From: G965205255 sp965205255
Lineage (GTDB): Bacteria; Pseudomonadota; Gammaproteobacteria; Pseudomonadales; Endozoicomonadaceae
Reading direction: 5' to 3'
Length of the DNA: 64,000 bases
Assembly (NCBI GenBank): GCA_965205255.1
Contig: OZ242051.1
Location: forward strand, 1,240,001 to 1,304,000
Part shown: positions 1-9,642 of the stretch, piece after piece
How the letters are laid out: the number at the start of each line of letters is the position of its first letter
How positions within the stretch are numbered: position 1 is the stretch's first letter
Position numbers and translations under genes: made by a program
Notes under the pieces: model-generated
The model's database searches: none
What the model saw: the letters and a program-made list of their open reading frames with translations, nothing else
Told to the model about the DNA's origin: nothing

Positions 1-594
1 GGATTTTTAACTGATATGGGCTTTGATGTCTGCGTAATTGGCCAGCAGGTCTTAGGAGGGCATGGCTATATAAAAGAGTGGGGGCAGGAGCAATTAGTGC
101 GCGATGTACGTATCGGTCAAATTTATGAAGGAACTAATGGCATTCAGGCTATTGACCTTCTGGAACGAAAAATTATTGCAGACAAGGGACATTCATTCAA
201 TGAATTGATCATTGAAATACATCAATGCACTAATCAGTGCAAAAATACATCACTGAATAACCTGGCATTAACTCTTGAAAAGAGTACAGGCTTTTTAAAA
301 GAGATAACAGAACACTTTATTAAAAAAAGTGATAGTGATCTTATCAACACCTCTTCAGTTGAATACCTTCATTTATTTGGTTATGTTGCTTTCGGATATA
401 TGTGGTTAAAAATGGCTATCGTAGCAGAAAACAAACAAATTGATGCAACAAAAGACATGAGAATCTTTTATGCTACAAAAATCAAAACAGCTCACTTCTA
501 CTTTGAAAAGATACTTCCAAGAATATATGGCTTAAAAGAGTCACTAAAAGCGGGGATATCGGCAGTATTTACTTTAGATGAAAATGAATTTTGA
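1..594 (+). CDS. acyl-CoA dehydrogenase, C-terminal part (5' end outside window)
   Basis: The frame is open from base 1, so the gene starts before the window. It encodes the C-terminal half of a flavin acyl-CoA dehydrogenase, which oxidises an acyl-CoA to the enoyl-CoA. The segment GGHGYIKEWGQEQLVRD, followed by IYEGTNGIQAIDLL, is the family's C-terminal helical block; the Glu of YEGTN is at the usual catalytic-base position. The long helical tail after this block resembles the 3-methylmercaptopropionyl-CoA dehydrogenase (DmdC) branch rather than short acyl-CoA dehydrogenases. That subgroup call is by resemblance; the substrate cannot be settled from this fragment. It ends in TGA. Confidence 0.85.
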   Translation, partial: GFLTDMGFDVCVIGQQVLGGHGYIKEWGQEQLVRDVRIGQIYEGTNGIQAIDLLERKIIADKGHSFNELIIEIHQCTNQCKNTSLNNLALTLEKSTGFLKEITEHFIKKSDSDLINTSSVEYLHLFGYVAFGYMWLKMAIVAENKQIDATKDMRIFYATKIKTAHFYFEKILPRIYGLKESLKAGISAVFTLDENEF

Positions 595-603
595 GCAATG
601 CTT

Positions 604-773
604 GTACCAAAAACTGTTGCTTGTTTCAGGTTGCTGTTGTGAACAGTTTTTAATACGCTGCTGTTACAAGAAAGACCAAGTGACGAGTAATACCCAACTA
701 TTGCGAGGAACTTCAACGCATAACAGCAAGATCAGAAAAGTTACGTAATAAGATGTTAGAAGCAAGTTTTATA
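604..773 (-). mobile_element. inverted-repeat element (MITE-like), copy 1, degenerate
   Basis: Read on the minus strand this gap contains the same blocks as the copies near 5.1, 17.6 and 23.2 kb: a GCTTCTAAC terminal motif, CTTTTCTGATCTTGCTGTTA, and TTACTCGTCAC. It is noncoding. A second partial copy of the inner part follows at about 783-830. It lies between the acyl-CoA dehydrogenase gene and the end of rpoD. Confidence 0.6.
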
Positions 774-867
774 TAACAGCCCCTGCACTATTGCAGGGAG
801 CTTTAACGCATACTAACAAGATTAGTAAAAGAGCAAAATAATGAGCCGAAAGAAAATTTGAGTATTA

Positions 868-2688
868 TTAGTCGTCCAGAAAACCTCGCAAATGCTCAGA
901 GCGACTTGGATGGCGCAGCTTACGCAATGCTTTAGCTTCAATCTGACGAATACGTTCACGGGTAACATCAAACTGTTTTCCAACCTCTTCCAACGTATGG
1001 TCAGTATTCATGTCAATACCAAAACGCATTCTTAATACTTTTGACTCTCGGGGTGTTAGACCGACTAATACCTCTTGGGTAGCATTTTTAAGACCAGAAT
1101 GTGTTGCAGAATGAGCAGGCAATTCAAGGGTCGTATCTTCAATAAAGTCTCCCAGATGAGAGTCGTCATCGTCACCGATAGGTGTTTCCATAGAAATCGG
1201 CTCACGGGCAATCTTCAGAACCTTACGAACCTTATCTTCAGGCATATCCATACGTACAGCCAACTCTTCTGGTGTTGGTTCACGACCAATATCCTGTAAC
1301 ATTTGACGAGAAATACGATTTAGCTTGTTAATCGTCTCAATCATGTGTACTGGTATTCTAATAGTACGCGCTTGGTCTGCAATTGAGCGGGTAATTGCCT
1401 GACGAATCCACCAAGTGGCGTAGGTTGAAAACTTATAACCACGCCGGTACTCAAACTTATCTACAGCTTTCATCAAGCCAATATTACCTTCCTGTATAAG
1501 GTCGAGAAACTGTAATCCACGATTTGTGTATTTTTTTGCAATAGAAATAACAAGACGCAAGTTAGCTTCAACCATTTCTTTTTTAGCGCGCCTGGCTTTT
1601 GCTTCGCCAATAGAAAGATGCCTGTTGATTTCTTTAATCTCTGCCTGAGTTATATTGTACTCTTCTGTAACCGCCAGAAGCTTTCTTTGCGCCCGAACAA
1701 TATCTTTTTTACACTTTGCAAGGGATTCACTAAATGGATGATCTTCTTTAATTAGCGAATCAATCCAGTCAAAACTATTTTCATTACTTACAAAACGCTC
1801 AAGAAATAGTTTACGAGGCATTTTAGATTGCCTGACACAAAGCTGCATAATTAAACGCTCGTTAGTACGCACCTGATCTTGTGCATTTTTTACACGAAAA
1901 ACCAAAGGATCAAATGCCTGGGGAACCAGCTTAATAGGGGAAAAAACATTAGTCAGAGCAAGCAAAGATTCCTTGATCTGATCAGAACCTTTTCCATGTT
2001 TTTTCAATACATCAGAGTGTTTTTTATATTGTTTTTTTATATTGTTAAAACGCGACCTAGCCTCTTCCAGGTTAAAGCTTTCCTCATCACCCTCAAGATT
2101 GTCGGCAGTCTCATCGATAGTCGCATCCAGTATGGCATCTGCTGCAAAGCGCACTTTTTTTACATCTCTGGTATCGTAATCTATGTACCCACTAAATAGA
2201 TTGGAGATGCGCTGATCTGTCTCCATTATTCTATCGAATTCATTTAAAACAATCTCAACAGTTCCTGGAAACTTTACCAGCGCTGCCATAATTTGACGAA
2301 GACCATCCTCTATTCGTTTTGCTATTTTTATTTCACCTTCACGAGTCAACAACTCGACTGTGCCCATTTCACGCATATACATACGTACAGGGTCGGTGGT
2401 TCGGCCTGCATCCTGTTCTACAGCCGTCAGTGTTGCAACAGCTTCTTCGGCCGCAGATTCATCTGCGTTATTGGCATCACCGAAAAGTAAGGCATCGTCA
2501 GATGGTGTATTCTCAAAAACCCGAATGCCCATATCATTAATCATTCCAATAATATCTTCGACATGATCAGGATCAGAAATATACTCAGGGAGGTGGTCAC
2601 TTACCTCTGCATAGGTAAGATAGCCTTGTTCACGGCCGTGACTGATAAGCGCTTTCAAGCGAGATTGTTGTTGAGAGCTAGCAGACAT
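868..2688 (-). CDS. rpoD: RNA polymerase sigma-70 factor RpoD
   Basis: Primary sigma factor, 606 residues, the usual size for gammaproteobacterial RpoD. It directs core RNA polymerase to housekeeping promoters. Region 1.1 is N-terminal, region 1.2 (DPVRMYMREMG) lies near residue 100, and a non-conserved insert follows. Region 2 contains AKKYTNRGLQFLDLIQEGN and the -10-binding YATWWIRQAITR. Region 4.2 has the helix-turn-helix TLEEVGKQFDVTRERIRQIE, and the protein ends in the typical LRGFLDD. It is the last gene of the rpsU-dnaG-rpoD group on this strand, 341 bases after dnaG, so it probably also has its own promoter. Confidence 0.98.
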   Translation of the reverse strand: MSASSQQQSRLKALISHGREQGYLTYAEVSDHLPEYISDPDHVEDIIGMINDMGIRVFENTPSDDALLFGDANNADESAAEEAVATLTAVEQDAGRTTDPVRMYMREMGTVELLTREGEIKIAKRIEDGLRQIMAALVKFPGTVEIVLNEFDRIMETDQRISNLFSGYIDYDTRDVKKVRFAADAILDATIDETADNLEGDEESFNLEEARSRFNNIKKQYKKHSDVLKKHGKGSDQIKESLLALTNVFSPIKLVPQAFDPLVFRVKNAQDQVRTNERLIMQLCVRQSKMPRKLFLERFVSNENSFDWIDSLIKEDHPFSESLAKCKKDIVRAQRKLLAVTEEYNITQAEIKEINRHLSIGEAKARRAKKEMVEANLRLVISIAKKYTNRGLQFLDLIQEGNIGLMKAVDKFEYRRGYKFSTYATWWIRQAITRSIADQARTIRIPVHMIETINKLNRISRQMLQDIGREPTPEELAVRMDMPEDKVRKVLKIAREPISMETPIGDDDDSHLGDFIEDTTLELPAHSATHSGLKNATQEVLVGLTPRESKVLRMRFGIDMNTDHTLEEVGKQFDVTRERIRQIEAKALRKLRHPSRSEHLRGFLDD

Positions 2689-3029
2689 ATCAACCCTTCA
2701 AAGACATAATTAAAATGAATTAAACACTAACTTAAGTTGGTCTAAACACTAAGTTAAAAAATATGGTGAAATCACAGGAATCACCTAGGTAACGAGCCAT
2801 TTTACTCGAAACCTGACCAATTTTCCACCGCAAAACTACTTAATATAAAGGCAACCGTTGATTATGGCATAAAAAAAATATAATACAATAAAATAAGTGC
2901 CTTACTTCTTTAAAGTACGGAATTCAAACAACCTCCACGCTCTATTCAAATTAAAATCTCATACCTGCTAAACTTTATTTTCCTCATGTAACTTATCTTT
3001 GAAAACAACATCAAAATCCCGCGAACGAT
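2689..3029. other. intergenic gap dnaG-rpoD
   Basis: AT-rich, with no open frame of note. It probably carries the rpoD promoter (in Escherichia coli this lies within or after dnaG), but I could not pick a convincing -35/-10 pair or terminator. Confidence 0.4.
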
Positions 3030-4844
3030 CTACTCAGAATTTCTTTTGACAGCATTTCTGGAAAAATCTTTGAGCTTTTCTCTGCCGGATCGAGCAGACT
3101 TCCTTTTCCGTATCAGCTTATTGCATATAAGCTCAAGATCATCGGACAACATACGCTCAGGATTATCTTCTGGAATATCAAGCAAAAGAACCTCTGTCAG
3201 TAACTCGCCCAAAGCAGTATTATGCCAACTTCCTTTGATAGCACTTCGACTTGTGAGTGTATTGCCTTGTAAGAAATGAATGAATGTCATCAACATTTTC
3301 GTATCATGATCACAGTCATGATCATCTTCTAGTATATCTAAAGATATTTTTTCTGCAAGAAACGGGAATTTTATCAGAATACGTAATGCTCTTCTCACCG
3401 GAGTAATAATAATTTTCTGAGCTGAAGAACGACCAACAGAAGCTTGCAGTCCTTCTCTCTTCTCAGCGGGAGGTAAAAACCCTTGAGAAGATTGAACTTT
3501 TCGGGTTTGTGAGGAAACAAAGTGATTCCCCTCCATCAAATCAGTTATTATATTGTTACCAAGTTCAGTTCTTTTTGCCACATCGTTAATAAGCAACTGC
3601 TGATAGGCTCCAGGTGGTAGCTGCTGAATATAATGCTGTGCCCGGCGCGTAAATTGCGCTTTACCATCAAGTGTATGCATGGTAACGGAAGAGGCAATTT
3701 GCTCCAACAAATAAGCATCTAACGTTTCACCTTTCTCTTTAATGAGCCCGAGAAAGTGCTGAGCTCCGTACTTAAAGACTATAGTATCAGGATCTTCGCC
3801 CTGATTAAGAAGAAGAAATCTCACTTTTCGACCATCTTCCATCACTGGAAGAGATGCCTCAAGTGCTCGCCATGCAGCTTGTCGCCCAGCATCATCCCCA
3901 TCGAAACAGAAAATAATTTCTTTGGTGTGCTGAAATAATTTTTTAATGTGATCTACTGTGGTAGCTGTACCAAGAGTGGCTACAGCATTGGTAATATTAT
4001 GCTGTGCAAGAGCAATAACATCCATATAACCTTCCACAACGATGAGCTGGTTCAGCGAGTTGCCGGTCAATTTCGCCTCATACAAACCATAAAGTTCACG
4101 GCCTTTATGAAACAAAGGCGTTTCAGGAGAATTAATATACTTAGGCTTTTCATCCCCAAGTGCACGCCCACCAAAACCGATCGTTCGCCCCTTAGTATCT
4201 CTTATTGGAAAGATAATTCGCTTTCTGAATCGGTCGTAGACGGTGCCTTTGGTTTCATGCCTGACAACAAGACCACTGTTTTCAAGGTTTTCTTTAATCT
4301 CACTTTGCTTTTGATTAACATCATGACAACAGTAATTTAATAGATTACTCCAGCCAGAAGGCGCATAGCCAAGACAAAAGAGTTCTGTAATCTCCTTGTT
4401 TAACCCTCGCTTATCAAGGTATTTACGAGCCAGACTACTTTCTTTGTGCTGGGTCAGTTGCTGCTGATAAAATACAGTCGCTTTTTCAGATAACTCATAT
4501 AAAGGCTTAAGCACTTGAATATGTTGTGATATGTTTTGCCCCTTTTCTCTGGGAACATCCAGTCCAAGTCTTTGCGCCAGCTGTTCAACCGCATCTGGGA
4601 AATCAAGATGGTTAAGGTTCATCACAAAGCTGATGGCATTACCCGCCTCACCACAACCAAAACAATAGTAAAACTGCTTTTCCTGATTAACTGTGAACGA
4701 AGGGGTTTTTTCTTTATGGAAGGGGCAGCATGCCTGATAATTTTTACCTGCTTTTTTTAAATGAATATTTTCTTTGATAATATCAATAATATCTGTGCGC
4801 GCCAGTAGCTCGTCAATAAATACTTTGGGTATAAGGCCACTCAT
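3030..4844 (-). CDS. dnaG: DNA primase DnaG
   Basis: Makes RNA primers for DNA replication at the fork with DnaB helicase. The 604-residue length is normal. The N-terminal zinc-binding domain shows CPFHKEKTPSF and YYCFGCGEAGNA at about residues 40-68. The TOPRIM catalytic core shows VVEGYMDVIALAQ and the acidic FCFDGDDAGRQA. The C-terminal region is the DnaB-interacting helical domain and is poorly conserved, as expected. The start MSGLIPKVFIDELL matches the family N-terminus. Upstream the usual rpsU neighbour is displaced by about 1.1 kb of inserted sequence. Confidence 0.98.
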   Translation of the reverse strand: MSGLIPKVFIDELLARTDIIDIIKENIHLKKAGKNYQACCPFHKEKTPSFTVNQEKQFYYCFGCGEAGNAISFVMNLNHLDFPDAVEQLAQRLGLDVPREKGQNISQHIQVLKPLYELSEKATVFYQQQLTQHKESSLARKYLDKRGLNKEITELFCLGYAPSGWSNLLNYCCHDVNQKQSEIKENLENSGLVVRHETKGTVYDRFRKRIIFPIRDTKGRTIGFGGRALGDEKPKYINSPETPLFHKGRELYGLYEAKLTGNSLNQLIVVEGYMDVIALAQHNITNAVATLGTATTVDHIKKLFQHTKEIIFCFDGDDAGRQAAWRALEASLPVMEDGRKVRFLLLNQGEDPDTIVFKYGAQHFLGLIKEKGETLDAYLLEQIASSVTMHTLDGKAQFTRRAQHYIQQLPPGAYQQLLINDVAKRTELGNNIITDLMEGNHFVSSQTRKVQSSQGFLPPAEKREGLQASVGRSSAQKIIITPVRRALRILIKFPFLAEKISLDILEDDHDCDHDTKMLMTFIHFLQGNTLTSRSAIKGSWHNTALGELLTEVLLLDIPEDNPERMLSDDLELICNKLIRKRKSARSGREKLKDFSRNAVKRNSE

Positions 4845-5119
4845 TGTTTATTTAAAACCATGGTTATCACAATAAAAAAGGTTGATTGACTTTGCAAGCT
4901 GTTGTTCCTAATAATATGCCTTGTTTGCTTGTTTGAAAACAGTCAGTAGAAAGACAAAGCAAAAGCTTACAAAAAGGAAAAACTCGCTAAACCAAAATAT
5001 ATTTCTAGCTTTTTGCTGATCTACTTTTCTGGTCTTGCTGTTATACGTTACAACTTCTTATAATACCTTGACCATTACACACTATTTTTTTATTTAATCG
5101 CAAATCTTGAAATTATACT

Positions 5120-5258
5120 AATAATTCTAGAACCTGCTTCTAACTTCTTATTGTGCTACTGTTCTAATCTTATTGTAATGCGCTGAAGCTCTTCGCAATA
5201 GCTAATATTACTTGTCACTTTGCCTTTAATAGTAAGCCATAAAAGCATACTCATAATG
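5120..5258 (+). mobile_element. inverted-repeat element (MITE-like), copy 2, right end lost
   Basis: Contains AACCTGCTTCTAACTTCTTA at 5131-5150, then an AATCTTATTG block, a CTTCGCAATAGCTAATA block, ACTTGTCACTTTGCCTTTAA and CCATAAAAGCATACTCATAA, in the same order as the other copies. The right terminal repeat is missing. A further fragment with CTACTTTTCTGGTCTTGCTG lies at about 5021-5040. The rest of the 4845-5307 gap shows no gene. Confidence 0.65.
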
Positions 5259-5267
5259 CCTCAAACA

Positions 5268-5292
5268 AAGGACGCCAAAGGCGTCTCTCTTG
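5268..5292 (-). terminator. putative terminator of the PH-domain gene
   Basis: GACGCC-AAA-GGCGTC at 5271-5285 forms a short strong hairpin. On the minus strand it is followed by CTTTGTTT, just after the stop codon of the gene at 5308-5757. The T-tract is imperfect. Confidence 0.5.
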
Positions 5293-5307
5293 ATTGACTT
5301 ATTAGGC

Positions 5308-5757
5308 CTACGCTACCTGTATTTCCTTTGCATGCTGTGAGGGTTTTTCAATTTCCTCTTGGATTTCAAAGAAAGCACTTCTGAATCTTAACGGATTAGA
5401 TATACCCCGTATTGGAGCTTGTGGGTTACCCGCACCAGAAATAATAATGCTACCAAAATTGAAGACTCTTCCGAGAACACCTTGCTCTATTTGGATACTC
5501 TCAATTTTTGGTATATTCATCTCAATTGTTTTTCTTCTGATAAAGCCAGATTTTGCAATAATTCTTTTGTTTGTAATTGCAATCTCTGTCGTGAAATACG
5601 TTAAGACTGCAGAGATCCATAAAAGAAAACCAAATCCGGCAAATGGCACAAGAAAGCACCCAATTACAATTATTGGTAAAAGAGACCACAAACTAGTTTT
5701 GCCTTCATATCTTACGACTTCATTTTTTGTAAGATTTGAATCCACATACTGACCCAT
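5308..5757 (-). CDS. bacterial PH-domain (bPH2, YdbS-like) membrane protein
   Basis: 149 residues. Two adjacent hydrophobic segments at about residues 25-60 (SLLPIIVIGCFLVPFAG and FLLWISAVLTYF) are followed by the bPH2 signature: EIAITNKRIIAKSGFIRRK, then NIPKIESIQIEQGVLGRVFN and a GSIIISGAG strand. This is the DUF304/bPH2 family of membrane-anchored pleckstrin-like proteins of unclear role. It sits alone between rpsU and dnaG with hairpins on both sides, so it is probably transcribed independently. It looks like an insertion into the usual macromolecular-synthesis gene order. Confidence 0.85.
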   Translation of the reverse strand: MGQYVDSNLTKNEVVRYEGKTSLWSLLPIIVIGCFLVPFAGFGFLLWISAVLTYFTTEIAITNKRIIAKSGFIRRKTIEMNIPKIESIQIEQGVLGRVFNFGSIIISGAGNPQAPIRGISNPLRFRSAFFEIQEEIEKPSQHAKEIQVA

Positions 5758-5885
5758 GTAGCAAACTCCTTTTTGTTAGTTAGTTTACGAATTGTTGGAT
5801 TAAGTGAGCCCAACAGTAACTAGGAATCAAGTTTTGATATAACTACAACCAAAAACCAATTATGAAAATATCTATAAAGCAAAAA

Positions 5886-5928
5886 AAAAGACGCCAAAAC
5901 TCATCTTGGTTTTGGCGTCTTTTTTGTA
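5886..5928 (-). terminator. rho-independent terminator after rpsU
   Basis: A long perfect stem GACGCCAAAAC / GTTTTGGCGTC with a short loop is flanked by an A-run on one side and a T-run on the other. It works on both strands by sequence. It lies 30 bases downstream of rpsU and separates it from the PH-domain gene and dnaG. Confidence 0.9.
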
Positions 5929-5957
5929 AAAACTACAGTTCGAAAAAACGGATTGAA

Positions 5958-6173
5958 TTAATACAACCGTTCACGACGGCGCTGCTCACGCTGTAGCTTT
6001 TTTGCGTGCCTTTTGACTGCAGCTGCTGCTTTACGCTTGCGAACAGTTGTAGGCTTTTCATAATGTTCCCGACGACGAACCTCAGAAAGAACACCAGCCT
6101 TTTCACAAGAACGTTTGAAGCGACGAAGAGCAATATCAAATGGCTCGTTTTCTTTTACGCGGACAGCAGGCAT
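5958..6173 (-). CDS. rpsU: 30S ribosomal protein S21
   Basis: 71 residues, the normal size. It is very basic, with the conserved N-terminus MPAVRVKENEPFDIALRRFK and the arginine-rich C-terminus RREQ...RERLY. It is a component of the small subunit near the 3' end of 16S rRNA. It is the first gene of the classical rpsU-dnaG-rpoD group, but here it is followed immediately by a strong terminator, so it is a separate transcript. Confidence 0.98.
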   Translation of the reverse strand: MPAVRVKENEPFDIALRRFKRSCEKAGVLSEVRRREHYEKPTTVRKRKAAAAVKRHAKKLQREQRRRERLY

Positions 6174-6483
6174 CCAGCATCACCTTCCTTAAAATAACTA
6201 ATAAAAACCATCTGCACCGAAAAATAGCGACTGCAGGTTGTATATCTTATATCACCTGAGTTTTATAAAAACAAGTGATAACTAAAGGGCAAGTATTGTA
6301 ATAGTTAACATCACCCCTAGTCAAGAACTTAATCAATTGCATTCCCGAATTTACGCATTATATGCGGTAACAAACACTTTCATTTTTGCAAAAGAGAATC
6401 TGGTAAATATTTCTTGCATGCCTGTCTGGGCATCTGTGTTCATATCTAACCATTGCATTAAAAATGCAAATGCAGCAATTTAT

Positions 6484-7296
6484 ATGCTTTCGTATTTTGC
6501 AAAAAAATCACCTGTAAAAGCAGGCTTTACTCTGCTATCTTTTTTTTCCTGTTTTACGTTGAACTTACTTGGAAAGGTACTAACTGTCTTGTCCATCAAA
6601 GGTTTGTTAAAAGGTTTTTATGACCGATTGCTTTCAACCTGCTTGCTGTGCAGGGGCATAAGTGCTTTTTCTGAAAGAATTTGTTCGGGGTGCATGAATG
6701 ATCTTCCAAAAAACAATAATGCTTGTTATTGCTGTGCCGAACCCATGCAAAACAATGATTTTTTATGTGGTCAATGCCAGCAAAAAGAGCGCCCTTTTTT
6801 TCGTTCTGTCGTTCCATACCTATATGAGTTTCCTGTGGCAGAGATGCTAAAAGCATTAAAGTATAAACAAAACCTGACTTATGCACTGCCTTTGTCTGTA
6901 TTTCTCAGTCGCCATATCCAGACAGCTTATGAGGAAGACGTGTTGCCAGATGTTATTATCCCTATGCCTTTGCATAGAACACGACTGGTGAGTCGTGGGT
7001 ATAATCAGGCTGGCGTGCTGGCAAAGAAAATAGCTCAACAATTATCACTACCACTGGATACGAATCTTGTTAAACGCATAAAAAATACACCACCCCTACT
7101 AGAAATAAATGCAAAAAACAGAAAAATCGTTCTAAAAAGTGCGTTTTTTGTACAAAAAAACACATACAATCGGGTAGCGTTAGTAGATGACATCGTCACG
7201 TCGGGTGCATCTATTGAATCCGTAACCGATGCATTGAAAAAAAGTGGCATTGAACGTGTGGATATTTGGTGTGTAGCAAGAACCAGAAAAAACTAA
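6484..7296 (+). CDS. ComF family protein (phosphoribosyltransferase fold)
   Basis: An N-terminal zinc-ribbon-like cysteine cluster (CLLCRG, ICSGCM, CYCC, LCGQC) is followed by a phosphoribosyltransferase-like domain with RGYNQAGVLAKKIA and the PRPP-loop-like ALVDDIVTSGAS. This is the ComF/GntX family, linked to DNA uptake and to use of DNA as a nutrient. The start is uncertain: the frame is open from a TTG at 6337, with ATGs at 6418 and 6484. A TTG at 6589, 11 bases after GGAAAGG, would give 235 residues, which is the family's usual length. I list the ATG at 6484 as a compromise. Confidence 0.85.
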   Translation: MLSYFAKKSPVKAGFTLLSFFSCFTLNLLGKVLTVLSIKGLLKGFYDRLLSTCLLCRGISAFSERICSGCMNDLPKNNNACYCCAEPMQNNDFLCGQCQQKERPFFRSVVPYLYEFPVAEMLKALKYKQNLTYALPLSVFLSRHIQTAYEEDVLPDVIIPMPLHRTRLVSRGYNQAGVLAKKIAQQLSLPLDTNLVKRIKNTPPLLEINAKNRKIVLKSAFFVQKNTYNRVALVDDIVTSGASIESVTDALKKSGIERVDIWCVARTRKN

Positions 7297-7299
7297 ATT

Positions 7300-7343
7300 A
7301 TACTAAACCTGCTTCCAAGTATGTTAGAAACGGGTTTTGGTAT
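7300..7343 (+). repeat. solo inverted repeat: ends of the MITE-like element without its middle
   Basis: ATACTAAACCTGCTTC on the left and TTAGAAACGGGTTTTGGTAT on the right are the two terminal repeats seen at the ends of the copy at 23.1 kb, here only a few bases apart. It looks like an internally deleted copy between comF and the P-type ATPase gene. Confidence 0.55.
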
Positions 7344-7409
7344 TATGCGACTCTTTATCTCGTGTGATTTATATTACTTGCATAACAACAAAAAAACATT
7401 CAAATTTGC

Positions 7410-7437
7410 ATTCATATGAATTATAATTCACATGAAT
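7410..7437 (+). promoter_or_regulatory. paired palindromes upstream of metal ATPase, possible operator
   Basis: ATTCATATGAAT (7410-7421) and ATTCACATGAAT (7426-7437) are near-identical 12-base palindromes four bases apart, about 70 bases before the metal-ATPase start. Paired sites of this kind suit a dimeric repressor or activator; a metal sensor of the ArsR/SmtB type is a guess. No regulator gene lies beside it. Confidence 0.35.
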
Positions 7438-7506
7438 ACGGGTAATTGGTGAGAGTTTTCGATGAATACCCCTTGTTGCGTTTAATCTAAACAGTCGAGA
7501 CCTAAT

Positions 7507-9642
7507 GTGAAAAATCAATTAAATAATGCATACAGTCAATCGTGGAAAGTCACAGGCCTCAATTGTCCTGACTGCGTTAATAAATTACAAATAGCATTGG
7601 AAAATTCAGTTGAGATTCAATCAGTAAATATTGGTTTTGCAACCCAAAAACTACAGGTAATATACACTGATGGTGTCCCCCGCTCTTCTGGTGCTTTCAC
7701 AGTAAGCAAAGTGACTTCAAGCCTTGGTTTTGGCCTTGAGCCTGACACTTGTAAAGGAAGAAAAAATAAGTCTGTATCCGATAAGATTGCAGGAAGCGTT
7801 TATTGGTCAGGAATTATTATTTTTGTCACTATAGCCATAATCAGCTTGAATAAAAATCCAATTGATTCTCAGATATTTTTTTCTATAGCTACTTTGTGGG
7901 GGCTGTTTCCAGTAATAAAAACCTCATGGAAACAAGCGAGACACGGGGTATATTTCGGCATAGGAACACTGATGGCTACAGCTTGCGTGGGCGCACTTAT
8001 TCTGGGCAGTTATCGGGAAGCTGCAATGGTTCTGATACTTTTTCAGTTGGGAAAATACCTAGAGGGTTATGCGGCAGACAAATCCAGAAAAAGCGTAGAA
8101 TCATTAATGGCTCTCGCGCCAGAAAAAGCGTTACTTATTGAGAATGGTGAAACAAAAGAGGTACTGGCAAAAACTTTAAAACCAAATGACATTATTGAAT
8201 TATTACCAGGGGACAGATTGCCCGTAGATGGCCAGCTGTTGGAAGCTACATCTTTAGATCTGAGTATTATTACTGGAGAATCTTTTCCAGTAGAAAAAAA
8301 CATAGGTGAAGCTGTCATGGCAGGCACACTGGTTGTTGACAGTCGCACCAGGGTAAAAGTAACATCTGAATTTGGCAACAACGCCATTAATCGCATTTTA
8401 CATTTGATTGAAGAAGCCGACAGTTACAAAGCCCCAATTGAACGACTTATTGATCGGTTTAGCGCTCGATACACCCCAATAATGATGGGAATAGCTGTAA
8501 TCACAGCCCTTTTCCCACCATTGTTTTTTGGAGAGCCATGGAGTATATGGACCTATAAAGCACTAACTTTATTACTAATTTCCTGTCCTTGTGCCCTAGT
8601 GATATCTACACCGGTTGCTATCACCTCTGCATTAGCAACAGCGGCAAGAGTGGGTGGATTAATTAAGGGTGGTGCAACCTTGGAAAAGCTGGCATCAGTT
8701 AAAATAATTGCTTTTGATAAAACAGGCACATTAACGAAAGGTAAAATTTCTGTCAGCGATCAATACTCTGTATCAGACAAAAAACACTGGTTTGCAATGG
8801 CTGCAGCTATAGAAAAAGGCTCGAGCCATCCTTTGGCAAAAGCCATTGTGAAAGAGGCTCAAACAAAAAAACTGGTTATTCCTGAAGCAAAGTATGTTAA
8901 AACAATTGCGGGAAAAGGCGTTGTAGGCAGCGTTGCCAATCAACAGGTTGTTGTAACTTCACCCGTACACTTAGAAAAAAAACTGGCAAACCATGCAGAG
9001 TACAAACTATTGCATAATTGGATCACCTCTCAGGAATCAAAAGGAAAAACGGTGGTGGGAGTTTGTATTGACGAGGTATTGGCTGGATTAATTTCTTTAA
9101 CCGATATGCTGCGAGAAGATGCTTTTGACGCATTACAAGCTTTAAAAAAAGCAGGTATAGATAGTATAATGCTTACTGGCGACAATCATCGCTCAGCAGC
9201 TAACATTGCGACTAGGTTAGGCATTAATTATCGGGCACAACTGTTACCCGAAAATAAAGTAGAGGAACTGATTAAGCTTAAACAGCGGGGTAATGTTGTT
9301 ATGGTGGGCGATGGTATTAACGATGCTCCTGCCCTAAAAGCTGCTGACATTGGTGTAGCCATGGGTAAAGGTAGCGATGTTGCACTGAACATTTCAGGCG
9401 TAGCACTAACACAGGAAAAACTGATTAATCTTTCAGAGTTAATCAGAATCTCACAGCGCACACATAGAATCATTATTCAGAATATAAGCTGGGCACTAAT
9501 TACCAAATTGGCAGTATTGGTAACTACATTGCTGGGCATGACTGGTTTGATGGTAGCTGTCATCGCTGGAGAAGGTGTTGCATCTATTGTAATCATTAAT
9601 TCATTGAGGCTGCTGAAGAAAGATAGAAAGATAGAAAGATAG
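7507..9642 (+). CDS. zntA: heavy-metal P1B-type ATPase (Zn/Cd/Pb exporter, ZntA/CadA-like)
   Basis: 711 residues. It pumps divalent soft metals out across the inner membrane using ATP. An N-terminal heavy-metal-associated domain carries GLNCPDCVNKL (metal-binding CxxC at about residues 19-22). Later come the TGES actuator motif, the membrane CPC motif in SCPCALVIS, the phosphorylation site DKTGTLT, the SSHPLAKA nucleotide-binding motif and GDGINDAPAL. The CPC motif fits Zn/Cd/Pb as well as Cu; the fit to ZntA is by overall resemblance. The start is GTG at 7507. The stop codon lies inside an octanucleotide tandem repeat, which forms the last residues KDRKIER. Confidence 0.92.
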   Translation: MKNQLNNAYSQSWKVTGLNCPDCVNKLQIALENSVEIQSVNIGFATQKLQVIYTDGVPRSSGAFTVSKVTSSLGFGLEPDTCKGRKNKSVSDKIAGSVYWSGIIIFVTIAIISLNKNPIDSQIFFSIATLWGLFPVIKTSWKQARHGVYFGIGTLMATACVGALILGSYREAAMVLILFQLGKYLEGYAADKSRKSVESLMALAPEKALLIENGETKEVLAKTLKPNDIIELLPGDRLPVDGQLLEATSLDLSIITGESFPVEKNIGEAVMAGTLVVDSRTRVKVTSEFGNNAINRILHLIEEADSYKAPIERLIDRFSARYTPIMMGIAVITALFPPLFFGEPWSIWTYKALTLLLISCPCALVISTPVAITSALATAARVGGLIKGGATLEKLASVKIIAFDKTGTLTKGKISVSDQYSVSDKKHWFAMAAAIEKGSSHPLAKAIVKEAQTKKLVIPEAKYVKTIAGKGVVGSVANQQVVVTSPVHLEKKLANHAEYKLLHNWITSQESKGKTVVGVCIDEVLAGLISLTDMLREDAFDALQALKKAGIDSIMLTGDNHRSAANIATRLGINYRAQLLPENKVEELIKLKQRGNVVMVGDGINDAPALKAADIGVAMGKGSDVALNISGVALTQEKLINLSELIRISQRTHRIIIQNISWALITKLAVLVTTLLGMTGLMVAVIAGEGVASIVIINSLRLLKKDRKIER

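Noticed and set aside
1879..2566. Plus-strand frames inside rpoD
   Set aside because: They lie wholly within rpoD on the other strand and have no start signals or recognisable motifs.
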